A stretch of DNA of 64,000 nucleotides from positions 2,170,001-2,234,000 of the forward strand of contig NZ_CP070351.1 of NCBI RefSeq assembly GCF_016919385.1. The letters are read 5' to 3'. Of this stretch, positions 1 through 8,484 are shown one piece after another. This DNA is from Gordonia sp. PDNC005. GTDB taxonomy: Bacteria; Actinomycetota; Actinomycetes; Mycobacteriales; Mycobacteriaceae. Made by a program: the position numbers and the translations under genes. The notes beneath the pieces are model-generated. The model had not been told where the DNA came from. It saw only the letters and a program-made list of their open reading frames with translations, and ran no database searches. How positions within the stretch are numbered: the first letter of the stretch is position 1; the number at the start of each line of letters is the position of its first letter.

Positions 1-13
1 GCTGCCGGCTGCA

Positions 14-1114
14 GTGGACGATGTGCTCGACGGGTTCTTCCAGGCCACGGCACCGATCCTCGAGTCGATCTATCCCACTGTCGGCGAGGCAGGCGACGCC
101 CTGCGCGACTTCGTGATGACCGGTGGCAAGCGCGTCCGTCCACTGTTCGTGTTCGCCGGACGGCAGTGCGCCTCTACGCTCCCGACGAGCGCCGGCGGAG
201 ATAAAATCACGATGATTGAAACTCCGGAGGCGCTACACGAGACGCTGCGAGTGTGCGCGGCGATCGAGCTGATCCAAGCGTGCGCCCTGGTCCACGACGA
301 CATCCTCGATCGTTCCGACACGCGCAGGCAGAATCCGACGGTGCACCGTCGTTTCGAAGCCGTCCACGCCGACCGAGGGTGGTCGTCCGACTCCGGGCAC
401 TACGGCGATTCGGCCGCGATCCTGATCGGCGACATGGCTCTGGCCTGGGCAGACGACCTGTTTCACGGTGCCATGCCGACACCTGACGCCGCCTACGCTC
501 CCCCGCACCGCCCGATCCCGTTCGCGGCGACCGCGGTGTGGTCCAGGATGCGGACCGAGGTGCTCGCGGGCCAGTTTCTCGACATCACCAACGAGGTGTC
601 CGGTGACGAGTCGCTGACCGCTGCAGAACGAGTGATGGCTTACAAGACCGCCGCCTACACCGTCGCTCGTCCACTGGAACTAGGTGCGACACTCGGTGGT
701 GCCTCTCCCGAACTGTGCGCCGAACTTCACGGACTCGGCATCGATCTCGGGATAGCGTTCCAGCTTCGCGACGATCTGCTGGGTGTTTTCGGCGACCCCG
801 CCGAGACGGGCAAACCCTCGGGCGACGATCTCGTCGCAGGCAAGCGCACGGCCCTGCTCGCCGTCGCTCTCGACGCCGCGTCCGACGCCGACGCCAGGCT
901 GCTGCGCAACAGCATCGGGCGCCCCATCGGAGACGCCGAGTTGACCGCAGCTCGCGACGTCCTCGTCCGATCCGGAGCCGTCGCCGAGATCGAACGACAG
1001 ATCGCCGATCGACGCGACGCCGGCCTCGCCAGGATCGACGCACTCGACTGCCCCGCAGGGGCGCGCACCGACCTCACATCCATGGCGCACCGCGTCACCA
1101 GCCGAAGCAAGTGA
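14..1114 (+). CDS. crtE: Geranylgeranyl diphosphate synthase (polyprenyl synthetase)
   Basis: Trans-isoprenyl diphosphate synthase; in the cytosol it extends allylic diphosphates with isopentenyl diphosphate to the C20 precursor of phytoene. Visible are the first Asp-rich motif DDILD at residues 95-99 and the second, QLRDDLLGVFGD near residue 252, followed by a conserved GKRT. About 366 residues from a GTG, usual for the family, but the frame stays open to the window edge, so the true start may lie outside and the gene may be 5' partial. It is the first of four genes joined by 4-base overlaps (GTGA with crtI). In M. tuberculosis the matching position holds idsA2 next to mptA. A broader C15-C20 role is possible; the crt neighbours favour GGPP. 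Confidence 0.88.
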   Translation: MDDVLDGFFQATAPILESIYPTVGEAGDALRDFVMTGGKRVRPLFVFAGRQCASTLPTSAGGDKITMIETPEALHETLRVCAAIELIQACALVHDDILDRSDTRRQNPTVHRRFEAVHADRGWSSDSGHYGDSAAILIGDMALAWADDLFHGAMPTPDAAYAPPHRPIPFAATAVWSRMRTEVLAGQFLDITNEVSGDESLTAAERVMAYKTAAYTVARPLELGATLGGASPELCAELHGLGIDLGIAFQLRDDLLGVFGDPAETGKPSGDDLVAGKRTALLAVALDAASDADARLLRNSIGRPIGDAELTAARDVLVRSGAVAEIERQIADRRDAGLARIDALDCPAGARTDLTSMAHRVTSRSK

Positions 1115-2631
1115 CTGCCGTGACTGCTCCCCATGTCGTGGTGATCGGCGCAGGCCTCGCCGGATTGTCGGCAGCGGCCCGCCTCCGCCAGTCCGGCCTC
1201 GACGTGACGATCGTCGAGACAACTTCTGCCGCAGGCGGTCTCGTCCGGACCGAGACGATCGACGGGCACCGTTTCGACACGGGCGCAACGGTCCTCACGA
1301 TGCCGGGGCTCCTCGTCGACGTACTCGACGCCGTCGGCGTCACCGAACAGCAGGCTCGCGAACGCCTGTCTCTGACGCCCGTTGATCCGGGCTACGTGAT
1401 GAACTACTCCGACGGAACGTCGTTGACGATCCCGCACGACGCGGCGGCGATTCCCGCATCCGTCGCCGAGACCTTCGGCCCGAAGGCGGGTTCCGACGTC
1501 GCCGATCTGCTGACCTGGCTCCGGAGAGTGTACGACGCCGAGTTCGACGTCTTCATCGACCGGAATTTCGACGGATTCGGCGACCTCGCCGACGGACGGA
1601 CCCGAAAGGCGGCGGCCGAGCTCGTCCGACTCCGCACGCTCGGCGGTTTGACCGGCGCGATCTCACGGTTCGTATCGGACGAGCGACTGCAGCGAGCATT
1701 CACGTTCCAGGCCCTCTACGCGGGCGTCCCACCACACCGTGCCCGCGCGATCTACGCGATCATCCCGGACATGGACATCGGGCGGGGCGTGTGGGCGGCG
1801 CCCGGCGGCATGGGTCGAGTCGGGGAGGTCCTCGCGTCGGCGCTTGTTGATGCAGGCGTCCGCATCTCCTACGGAATCACCGCGACCGGGTTCACCAGAG
1901 ACTCTTCAGCCAGGATCGTCGCCGTCGACACGACCGACGGTCCGATACCCGCGGACGCAGTCGTCTCGACCGTCGAACGCGACGCCGTCGCGCGCCTGAC
2001 CGGCGAGAACCGGGCACTGCGACGTCTCACCTACTCCCCGAGCGCTGTCGTCGTCCACGGCCTGGTCCCGGTCGAGAAGACCGCCCGGTGGCGATCGGGT
2101 CACCACACGCTCGACTTCGGCGCTGCGTGGACCCAGACGTTCGCCGAGATCACCGGTCGCCGCGGCCGCCTGATGGAAGACGGGTCGTTCCTCGTGACGC
2201 GAAGCGCCGTCGGCGATCCGGGCACGTTTGTCGTCGACGGCATGGAATCGGTGTCCGTGCTCGCTCCGACCCCCAATCTCGACTCGGCCGATCTGCCGTG
2301 GGATGTCCTCGCCGAGCCGTACGTCGACGAGGTTCTCGCCACGCTCGCACGCCGCGGTTACCCGGGCATCGACGCGATGCGGCTGCTCCGAGTCGACCAT
2401 CCCCGTACCTGGGAACGGGCGGGCCTGCCCGCAGGCACCCCGTTCTCGGCCGCGCACACGGCCGCGCAGACCGGGCCGTTCCGCACCCGAAACGTCTGGC
2501 CGACGATCGACAACCTCGTCCTCGCAGGCAGTGCGACAGTTCCCGGTGTCGGCATCCCTCCGGTCCTGATCTCCGGCGGCCTCGCCGCGTCGCGCGTCAT
2601 CGACCTGTTTCGAACCAGCGGGCGCCGATGA
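1111..2631 (+). CDS. crtI: Phytoene desaturase family oxidoreductase
   Basis: FAD-dependent desaturase that introduces double bonds into phytoene towards lycopene, acting at the membrane. The N-terminus has the dinucleotide-binding motif VVVIGAGLAGLSAAARL followed by a conserved acidic strand end (VTIVE). The C-terminus carries the usual second FAD-contact region (NLVLAGSATVPGVGIPPVLISG). About 506 residues, typical of bacterial CrtI. I start it at the GTG whose last two bases are the first two of the crtE stop (GTGA); the reading frame is open further upstream, but that part is antisense-like noise inside crtE. Its 3' end overlaps the next gene by ATGA, so the pair looks translationally coupled. 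CrtI, CrtN and CrtO type desaturases cannot be told apart by eye; gene order favours CrtI. Confidence 0.88.
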   Translation: MTAVTAPHVVVIGAGLAGLSAAARLRQSGLDVTIVETTSAAGGLVRTETIDGHRFDTGATVLTMPGLLVDVLDAVGVTEQQARERLSLTPVDPGYVMNYSDGTSLTIPHDAAAIPASVAETFGPKAGSDVADLLTWLRRVYDAEFDVFIDRNFDGFGDLADGRTRKAAAELVRLRTLGGLTGAISRFVSDERLQRAFTFQALYAGVPPHRARAIYAIIPDMDIGRGVWAAPGGMGRVGEVLASALVDAGVRISYGITATGFTRDSSARIVAVDTTDGPIPADAVVSTVERDAVARLTGENRALRRLTYSPSAVVVHGLVPVEKTARWRSGHHTLDFGAAWTQTFAEITGRRGRLMEDGSFLVTRSAVGDPGTFVVDGMESVSVLAPTPNLDSADLPWDVLAEPYVDEVLATLARRGYPGIDAMRLLRVDHPRTWERAGLPAGTPFSAAHTAAQTGPFRTRNVWPTIDNLVLAGSATVPGVGIPPVLISGGLAASRVIDLFRTSGRR

Positions 2632-4133
2632 CCACGGCAGTCACCAAGGCCCGCGGCGACGCGACCGACCGGTCGTTCCCCGCGTTCATCGGCCGGTATC
2701 CGAACGCCGTGCTGGGATTCGTGGGCGCGCTCGCAGTGACGGTCGGCACCTACGGCCTCGCCGATGTGCCGCGAAACAACCCGACGCTCGCCGACCTCGG
2801 TCTCGCGCCGATGAGCTACGGCCACGGCAAGACGCTGTCGGGCCTGGTGTTCTGGCTCGGCGTCACATTCATGATCTGGGCATGGGTGCGGATCGGTCGG
2901 ACTCCCCACGCGATGAGCACACGAGCGACCGTCACGACGGTCGTGGCCTGGGCCGCGCCGCTGATGCTCGCGATCCCGGTGTACAGCCGGGACGTGTACG
3001 CCTATCTCGGTCAGGCCATGGTGCTCGCCGACGGATTCGATCCGTACCAGGACGGCCCCGCCCACGTTCCGGGGCCGATTGTCGACTCGATGGCTCAGAT
3101 CTGGGCACCCACGACGTCTCCCTACAGCCCGGCGTTCATGCTGCTTGCACGCGGTGTTGTCGCGGTGACCGGCCAGAACGTGTTCGCCGGAGTCATCGCC
3201 TTCCGCATCGTTCTGCTGCCCGGTCTGCTGCTCACACTGTGGGCGGTCCCGAAGATCGCCGCGCATTTCGGCGCGAGTCGACGTCGGGGGCTGTGGCTGG
3301 CGGGGCTCAACCCCATGCTCCTGATCCATCTCGTCGGCGGTCCGCACGCCGAGCTGCTGCTGATGGGAGTGCTCGCCGCCGGGGTCGCCCTCGTCCTGGA
3401 CGGCCGTCACGTCCTCGGACTGCTGGTCCTCGGCTGCGCGGGATCGCTCAAGGTGACCGCGTTCATCGCGGTCCCGTTCGTGGTCTGGATCTGGATCGAT
3501 CACCTGCGCAGGGAACGGGTCGTCTCCGCACGGGACGGTGTTGGAGTGTTCGCCGCGACGGCGGCGATCCCGCTTGCGGTCTTCGGCGCGTTCACGGCCG
3601 TCCTCGGACTGGGGATCGGCTGGACCAACGGCCTGACGTTCGCCGACCGCATCATCAACTGGTTCACTCTCCCCAGCCTGGTCGGGCATGTGGCGAGCTA
3701 TGTCCTCGCGCCGTTCCACGTGTGGAATCTTCAGGCGATCCTGCCGGTGACCCGCCTGATCGGCCAGATAGTACTCGTTGTCCTGCTCGTCTGGTTCTTC
3801 CTCCGCGGACGACGCGACGAACACTCCGCCATGAGATACATGTGCTGGGCGATGTTCGCGGTCCTCCTCCTGGAACCGTCGACTCTCCCCTGGTACTACT
3901 CGTGGGTGACGGTCCTGGTGGTCGCGTTCACCCTGCCGATGTGGGCGCGGCAAACGATCGTCGGAGCGAGCGCCTTCCTGCTCATCGTGTTCCAGCCGGA
4001 CGATTCGATCGTGTTCTACAAGCCTGTCGAGACGCTCCTCGCCCTTGCTCTCGCAGTGCTGGCCGCGGTGTCGCTGCGGCAGGCCGACCCGCTCCGACTA
4101 CGGCGCGGCGGCGCGTTCCTGCTCGGAAGATGA
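2628..4133 (+). CDS. mptA: GT-C alpha-(1->6)-mannopyranosyltransferase, MptA/MptB family
   Basis: Polytopic membrane glycosyltransferase that uses polyprenyl-phosphomannose to extend the alpha-1,6-mannan backbone of lipomannan/lipoarabinomannan on the periplasmic side. About 501 residues with many hydrophobic segments. The GT-C hallmark is the early loop SRDVYAYLGQA with a likely catalytic Asp, followed by GFDPYQDGP. The start ATG overlaps the crtI stop (ATGA), and its own stop overlaps the crtB start (ATGA). The M. tuberculosis counterpart by position is mptA (Rv2174) beside idsA2. What is odd here is its location between crtI and crtB, inside a carotenoid operon. MptA versus MptB cannot be separated by eye; synteny supports MptA. 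A role in sugar decoration of carotenoids is a less likely alternative. Confidence 0.8.
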   Translation: MTTAVTKARGDATDRSFPAFIGRYPNAVLGFVGALAVTVGTYGLADVPRNNPTLADLGLAPMSYGHGKTLSGLVFWLGVTFMIWAWVRIGRTPHAMSTRATVTTVVAWAAPLMLAIPVYSRDVYAYLGQAMVLADGFDPYQDGPAHVPGPIVDSMAQIWAPTTSPYSPAFMLLARGVVAVTGQNVFAGVIAFRIVLLPGLLLTLWAVPKIAAHFGASRRRGLWLAGLNPMLLIHLVGGPHAELLLMGVLAAGVALVLDGRHVLGLLVLGCAGSLKVTAFIAVPFVVWIWIDHLRRERVVSARDGVGVFAATAAIPLAVFGAFTAVLGLGIGWTNGLTFADRIINWFTLPSLVGHVASYVLAPFHVWNLQAILPVTRLIGQIVLVVLLVWFFLRGRRDEHSAMRYMCWAMFAVLLLEPSTLPWYYSWVTVLVVAFTLPMWARQTIVGASAFLLIVFQPDDSIVFYKPVETLLALALAVLAAVSLRQADPLRLRRGGAFLLGR

Positions 4134-5032
4134 GCGACGTCGCACGCGGGCACTCCGTCGCCCGATCGGTGACGGCGAGGGCAGGCCGTACCTACTATCT
4201 GGCGTCACTGATGCTGCCCGCTTCGCGACGCCGCGCGGTGCATGCACTGTACGCATACGCCAGGTCCGTCGACGACGCCGTCGACAGCGGCCTTCCACCA
4301 GATGTCGCGACAGCTCGGATCGACGTTCTCGAGGCCGGACTGCACGCCGCGCTGCGAGGCGACGATCCACCTGCTGGGCTGTCTTCCGACGACGTCGACC
4401 TACTCGCCGCGCTGGCAGCCGCCGCCGGAGACAACGGCATTCCGATCACGACGTTCGACGCCTTCGGGCACTCGATGCGCATGGACCTTCCCGGCTCTCC
4501 GCTGTTCCGAAACCGGTACCGGACATTCGACGAACTCGCCGAGTACACGTACGGTTCCGCCGCAGTCATCGGCATCCAGATGATCCCCGTACTCGGGGCC
4601 GACCCGTCGCTCACCGACGGCGCCGCACTGCTCGGCGAAGCCTTTCAACTCACCAACTTCATCCGCGACGTCGCCGAGGACCTGCGGCGCGACCGCGTGT
4701 ACCTTCCGACGGACGTTCTGTCGGTGTTCGGCGTCGACGAGAGTCGACTGCGCGACGACCTCCGGCGGCAATCGACGTCATCTGAGCTGAGACGCGCAGT
4801 AGCTCATCTCATCGCGGTCAACCGGGATCAGTACCGACGCACGACACCCGCGATCGAACGACTGCCCGCGACAACTCGCCCCGCCATCGCGGCCGCCGCA
4901 CGGTCGTACAGCGACATCCTCCGAGTGATCGAAGACGCCGACCACGACGTCATGGCGGCGCGAGCCGTTGTGCCGCGGCGCACCCGCGTCCGCCACGCGG
5001 CTCAGTCCCTGTTCGGCGCCCCCAAGTTCTGA
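4130..5032 (+). CDS. crtB: Phytoene synthase (squalene/phytoene synthase family)
   Basis: Head-to-head condensation of two GGPP to phytoene, the committed carotenoid step. About 300 residues. The two Asp-rich substrate/Mg motifs are visible: YARSVDDAVD near residue 45 and QLTNFIRDVAEDLRRDRVYLP near residue 180. The start ATG overlaps the stop of the mannosyltransferase (ATGA). The last 31 bases overlap the 3' end of the convergent HxlR regulator. With crtE and crtI upstream the operon can make lycopene-type products; no cyclase or elongase is seen in the window, so the final pigment cannot be inferred. Confidence 0.9.
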   Translation: MSDVARGHSVARSVTARAGRTYYLASLMLPASRRRAVHALYAYARSVDDAVDSGLPPDVATARIDVLEAGLHAALRGDDPPAGLSSDDVDLLAALAAAAGDNGIPITTFDAFGHSMRMDLPGSPLFRNRYRTFDELAEYTYGSAAVIGIQMIPVLGADPSLTDGAALLGEAFQLTNFIRDVAEDLRRDRVYLPTDVLSVFGVDESRLRDDLRRQSTSSELRRAVAHLIAVNRDQYRRTTPAIERLPATTRPAIAAAARSYSDILRVIEDADHDVMAARAVVPRRTRVRHAAQSLFGAPKF

Positions 5033-5499
5033 TCGAAGCTATCCACCCGCACCGCGATCTGGTCGTCGGAGGGTTCATGGCCGTCTGCGCATCGCATTTC
5101 GACGCGGACGGGCGCATTGCAGTCGACGTGCGCCAGTCGCAGTGGCGTGGGCGCGTCGGCGTGGGCCTCTCCCCACTGGAACAGGCCGAACACGACTGGC
5201 ATGAGGTCCCGACCGGAGTCGGTGAGCACGTACTCGTGGCGAGTGCGCTCCCCCTCTTCTCGATACGCACGCTTATCGAGCAGCCCGGCCTCCACGAGGC
5301 CCTTCAGGTTGGCCGACGTCGTCGCCGGAGACATGCCGACTCGCTCGGCGAAGTCGTCGAACCGCATGGTGCCGTAGAACGCCTCCCGCATCACCAGCAT
5401 CGCGTTGCGTGTGCCGACCACTCGCATCGCCTTCTCGATCGGACACCGCCCGTGAGTGACCCAGGCGCCGCGGTCCTCGAGCACCCCGTCCAATCGCAT
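5002..5499 (-). CDS. HxlR-family winged-helix transcriptional regulator
   Basis: Small MarR-like winged-helix repressor or activator of the HxlR type. The core has a conserved Cys near the start (GRCPIEKAMRVVGTRNAMLV), the recognition region (FAERVGMSPATTSANLKGLVEAGLL) and the wing (ERTRHEYVLTDSGRDL). About 165 residues from the ATG at 5499, which has a GAGGTG-type ribosome site just upstream; a GTG 12 bases further upstream is in frame. It is transcribed away from the thiolase gene, and two palindromes lie between the two starts, so autoregulation and control of the thiolase are likely (inference). The extra C-terminal region contains two Cys (HVDCNAPVRVEMRCADGH) that could bind metal or sense redox state. 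The 3' end runs 31 bases into crtB from the opposite strand. Confidence 0.82.
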   Translation of the reverse strand: MRLDGVLEDRGAWVTHGRCPIEKAMRVVGTRNAMLVMREAFYGTMRFDDFAERVGMSPATTSANLKGLVEAGLLDKRAYREEGERTRHEYVLTDSGRDLMPVVFGLFQWGEAHADAPTPLRLAHVDCNAPVRVEMRCADGHEPSDDQIAVRVDSFDQNLGAPNRD

Positions 5500-5518
5500 G
5501 ACGCACCTCACATGTCTA

Positions 5519-5579
5519 CTGACTTCAGATTACTGAACTCAGCGTACACTCGACACTGACTTCAGATAACTGAAGTCAG
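5519..5579. promoter_or_regulatory. Tandem palindromic operators between HxlR gene and thiolase
   Basis: Two 24-base inverted repeats of the form CTGACTTCAG-N4-CTGAAGTCAG. The copy at 5556-5579 is perfect; the copy at 5519-5542 has one mismatch in the right arm. Their centres are 37 bases apart. They lie between the divergent starts at 5499 and 5599, which is the expected place for sites bound by the HxlR regulator. The thiolase ribosome site (AAGGAG at about 5586) follows the second copy directly, so binding there would overlap the thiolase promoter or leader. Confidence 0.78.
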
Positions 5580-5598
5580 ATGGCGAAGGAGAGCTCCC

Positions 5599-6777
5599 AT
5601 GACCGGTATCGCACGTGACGCAGTGATCGTGGACGCGGTCCGCACCCCCGTGGCCAAAGGCAAGCCGGGCGGCGCGTACCACGAGATCCACCCCGTCGAT
5701 CTGCACGCTCGCGCCCTGTCCGCACTCGTCCAGCGAACCGGGATCGACCCCACGAGGATCGACGACGTGATCTCCGGGGCCGTCGGCCAGGTCGGCGAGC
5801 AGTCGGGGAACACCGCTCGGTGGGCGGCACTCGCCGCCGGCCTCCCGGAGTCGGTGCCCGCGGTGACCGTCGACCGGCAATGCGGGTCGAGCCAGCAGGC
5901 TCTGCACTTCGCGGCGCAGGGTGTCATCGCAGGCGCGTACGACGTCGCGATCGCCTCAGGTGTCGAATCGATGAGTCGCATTCCCATCGGCTCTCAGTTC
6001 CTCGGCGCGGACTTCGCAGGCCCGACCGTCGCCGAGCGGTACGCACCAGGCCTCATCCCCCAGGGTGTGAGCGCTGAACTGATCGCACAGAAATGGGATC
6101 TGAGCCGGACCCGACTGGACGAGTTCTCCGCGGAATCGCACCGCCGCGCCGCGGCCGCGTGGGCGGACGGCAAGTTCGACTCGCAGATCACCTACGTCAA
6201 CGGCCTCCGGACCGATGAGACGATCCGCCCGTCGTCGACCGCCGAGACCCTCGCCGGCCTGCGACCGGCGTTCCGGAGTGACGCGTGGGAGGCGCGCTTC
6301 CCGAACCTCGACTGGCGAATCACCGCGGGCAACAGTTCACCCGTCAACGACGGGTCGGCAGCTGTCCTCGTGGCGTCCGATCTCGCCGCGCAGGAGTTCG
6401 GCCTGACTCCGCGGGCGCGTGTTCACTCGTTCGCGGTCTCGGGCGACGATCCGATCCTCATGCTCACCGGCATCATTCCGGCGACCCGAAAGGTGCTCGC
6501 GCGCGCGGGCCTGAGCATCGCCGACATCGACGTGTTCGAAGTGAACGAGGCGTTCGCCAGCGTCGTCCTGGCATGGCAGGCCGAGACCGGGGCCGACCTG
6601 ACGAAGGTCAACATCAACGGCGGCGCCATCTCGATCGGGCATCCGTTGGGCGGGTCGGGGGCGCGCCTGACGACCACCCTGCTCAACAATCTCGAGCAGG
6701 TGGACGGACGGTTCGGGCTTCAGGTGATGTGCGAAGCCGGCGGCCTCGCGAACGCCACGATCATCGAGCGAATCTGA
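5599..6777 (+). CDS. Acetyl-CoA acetyltransferase / beta-ketothiolase
   Basis: Thiolase-fold enzyme that makes or cleaves acetoacyl- or 3-ketoacyl-CoA. The 392-residue length is standard. The acylated nucleophile is Cys95 in DRQCGSSQQA, the catalytic His is His348 in GHPLGGSGAR, and the second Cys is Cys378 in CEAGGLANATIIE; this last motif departs from the usual CxGxG, as is common in one actinobacterial thiolase branch. The start ATG follows a good AAGGAG site and the two HxlR-type operators. It sits alone between crtB and the Rv2175c-like gene, a position with no thiolase in M. tuberculosis, so it is an insertion in the synteny. Substrate chain length cannot be read from the sequence. Confidence 0.88.
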   Translation: MTGIARDAVIVDAVRTPVAKGKPGGAYHEIHPVDLHARALSALVQRTGIDPTRIDDVISGAVGQVGEQSGNTARWAALAAGLPESVPAVTVDRQCGSSQQALHFAAQGVIAGAYDVAIASGVESMSRIPIGSQFLGADFAGPTVAERYAPGLIPQGVSAELIAQKWDLSRTRLDEFSAESHRRAAAAWADGKFDSQITYVNGLRTDETIRPSSTAETLAGLRPAFRSDAWEARFPNLDWRITAGNSSPVNDGSAAVLVASDLAAQEFGLTPRARVHSFAVSGDDPILMLTGIIPATRKVLARAGLSIADIDVFEVNEAFASVVLAWQAETGADLTKVNINGGAISIGHPLGGSGARLTTTLLNNLEQVDGRFGLQVMCEAGGLANATIIERI

Positions 6778-6783
6778 CGTCCG

Positions 6784-6826
6784 ATCCGCCGGGCGGCTAA
6801 AAAGCCTGGGCCTGCGCCCGGCGGAT
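6784..6826. terminator. Possible bidirectional hairpin at convergent gene ends
   Basis: Inverted repeat with arms ATCCGCCGGGC (6784-6794) and GCCCGGCGGAT (6816-6826). It lies just past the thiolase stop and overlaps the last codons of the convergent Rv2175c-like gene. The loop contains an A-rich stretch. It could end transcription from both sides; no clear U-tract is seen. Confidence 0.45.
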
Positions 6827-7162
6827 GACCTCGCGTGCGGAATGCGTGTGCAGGGCGTCCGCCGGGCGGAGACCGAGGTCGTCCTGCTCGGTGAACAACC
6901 ACTCCATCGCGTCGTCGCGGGTGTAACCGCCGTCGAGGAGAGTCCGGACCAGGCCCTCGAGGTGCTTGGCGAGGCCGTCGGGACCGAAGAACGCCGCGGG
7001 AATCACCGGCACGCCGTCGCGGGACGCCGCAAGAAGGTTGTGGTCCCGGACCAACGTCCGGACACGGTTGGACGAGACGTGGAGTCGGCGTGCGGCCTCA
7101 TCGAGGTCGACGGTCTCGACGTCGGCGGGCAGGACATTGACGGAGAGCGGAAGGGATGCCAC
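6797..7162 (-). CDS. Rv2175c-family DNA-binding protein
   Basis: Small winged-helix DNA-binding protein. The 121-residue sequence has a MerR/excisionase-like segment, LDEAARRLHVSSNRVRTLVRDHNLLAA, followed by a C-terminal helical region (LVRTLLDGGYTRDDAMEWLF). It starts at a GTG 71 bases from the divergent pknL start. In M. tuberculosis the neighbouring Rv2175c is a phosphorylation substrate of PknL, which changes its DNA binding; the same divergent pair is kept here, so the same kinase-substrate relation is likely (inference from synteny). The N-terminal tail has a Ser and a Thr (S3, S7, T17) that could be phosphorylated. Confidence 0.8.
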   Translation of the reverse strand: MASLPLSVNVLPADVETVDLDEAARRLHVSSNRVRTLVRDHNLLAASRDGVPVIPAAFFGPDGLAKHLEGLVRTLLDGGYTRDDAMEWLFTEQDDLGLRPADALHTHSAREVIRRAQAQAF

Positions 7163-7233
7163 GGGCGAAACACTACCCGCCCGGTCGGACGCCTCACACG
7201 AGACGCCAGGTGTACCGGGTAGATTCGAACATC

Positions 7234-8484
7234 ATGACAGCCCCCGCCGACCCCCTGATCGGCCGCGTCCTCGAGCGGCGATATCAGATCGACGCTCCGA
7301 TCGCGCGCGGCGGGATGTCGTCGGTGTACGTCGGGACCGATGTCCGGCTGCACCGTCGAGTCGCGATCAAAGTCATGGATTCGCGGTACGTCGGCGATCC
7401 GCAGTTCCTCCGCCGCTTCGAGTTCGAGGCGCGCGCCGTCGCGGGATTGAGTCACCCTGGACTTGTCGCCGTCTATGACCAGAGCATCGACGGCGACATC
7501 GCCTTCCTGGTCATGGAGCTCGTCCGCGGCGGCAGCATCCGCGAGCTCCTCCGCGAACGCGGCCCGATGCCGCCGCATGCGGTCGCCGCGATCGGCATCC
7601 CGATGCTCGGCGGTCTCGGGACCGCTCACCGAGCGGGACTGGTCCACCGCGATGTGAAGCCAGAGAACGTACTGATCTCCGACACCGGAGACATCAAAGT
7701 CGCCGACTTCGGCCTTGTTCGCGCCGTCGCTGAAGCGGGCGTCACGTCGGCGAGCGTGATCCTCGGAACGGCCGCCTACCTGTCGCCGGAGCAGGTGTCG
7801 TCCACTGACATCGACGCGCGCAGCGACGTCTACTCCGCGGGCATCCTGTTGTTCGAATTGCTCACCGGTCGGCAACCGTTCAGCGGCTCCACCCAGCTCG
7901 CGCTCGCCTACCAGCGATTGAGTTACGACGTGCCCGCCCCCGGCGACCTCATTCCCGGCGTGCCCCCGCAGTTCGACGAGATCGTCCTGCGCGCAACCGA
8001 GCGACGACCCGACGATCGATTCGCCGACGGCTTCGCGATGCAGCACGCCATCCTCGACGCCGTCGACGAGATCGGGCTGCCACCGTTCACCGTTCCCGCC
8101 CCGAGTCAGGCGTCGGCACGCGTGACGAACGCAATCGCCCGCCCCGTCGTGCCTCGCCCCGTCGCCCCGCCTGCGCTCGCTCAACCGGCTGTCGCCGGGA
8201 CCCGACAGGCTACCGATCCCGATCGATTCGATTACGCACCCGAGTACGACGCCCCCGATGACGACTACGCCGATGACGGGCAGTGGGACGATGACCACTG
8301 GGACGATGACCACTGGGACGATGACCACTGGGACGATGAGCACGAATACCGAGGACGAGATCTCGACGACGACCCTTTGCCGCCGTCTCGCCGCATGGCG
8401 GCGGTCGTCTGGTTTCTCCTGGTCACCGCCGTCGCGGCGGGAATCGGAACCCTCGGATGGGCGCTCGGTTCCGCTGTCGCCTGA
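7234..8484 (+). CDS. pknL: Serine/threonine protein kinase PknL
   Basis: Membrane-anchored Hanks-type kinase. Visible are the Gly-rich loop ARGGMSSVYVG, the catalytic Lys46 in VAIKVMD, HRDVKPEN with Asp140, DFG at 158-160, and the activation loop with Thr171 before GTAAYLSPEQ. The kinase domain ends near residue 270. A Pro/Ala linker follows, then an Asp-rich juxtamembrane stretch with four WDDDH-type repeats (351-370), and one C-terminal membrane segment (about 388-412) with almost no outer domain, as in M. tuberculosis PknL. I chose the ATG at 7234 because it begins just before the conserved RVLERRYQ segment; an upstream in-frame ATG would overlap the divergent neighbour. Length is 416 residues. 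Its neighbour at 6797 is its likely substrate. Confidence 0.9.
   Translation: MTAPADPLIGRVLERRYQIDAPIARGGMSSVYVGTDVRLHRRVAIKVMDSRYVGDPQFLRRFEFEARAVAGLSHPGLVAVYDQSIDGDIAFLVMELVRGGSIRELLRERGPMPPHAVAAIGIPMLGGLGTAHRAGLVHRDVKPENVLISDTGDIKVADFGLVRAVAEAGVTSASVILGTAAYLSPEQVSSTDIDARSDVYSAGILLFELLTGRQPFSGSTQLALAYQRLSYDVPAPGDLIPGVPPQFDEIVLRATERRPDDRFADGFAMQHAILDAVDEIGLPPFTVPAPSQASARVTNAIARPVVPRPVAPPALAQPAVAGTRQATDPDRFDYAPEYDAPDDDYADDGQWDDDHWDDDHWDDDHWDDEHEYRGRDLDDDPLPPSRRMAAVVWFLLVTAVAAGIGTLGWALGSAVA
8284..8343 (+). repeat. Four tandem 15-base repeats within pknL
   Basis: Four copies of a 15-base unit (TGGGACGATGACCAC), the last with one change (GAC to GAG). They encode (Trp-Asp-Asp-Asp-His)x3 plus Trp-Asp-Asp-Glu-His in the cytoplasmic juxtamembrane part of PknL. 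In-frame unit length means copy number can change by slippage without a frameshift. Confidence 0.95.

Noticed and set aside
8284..8343. Tandem repeats considered as a CRISPR-like array
   Set aside because: Units are 15 bases, contiguous without spacers and in frame with pknL; no cas genes are near.
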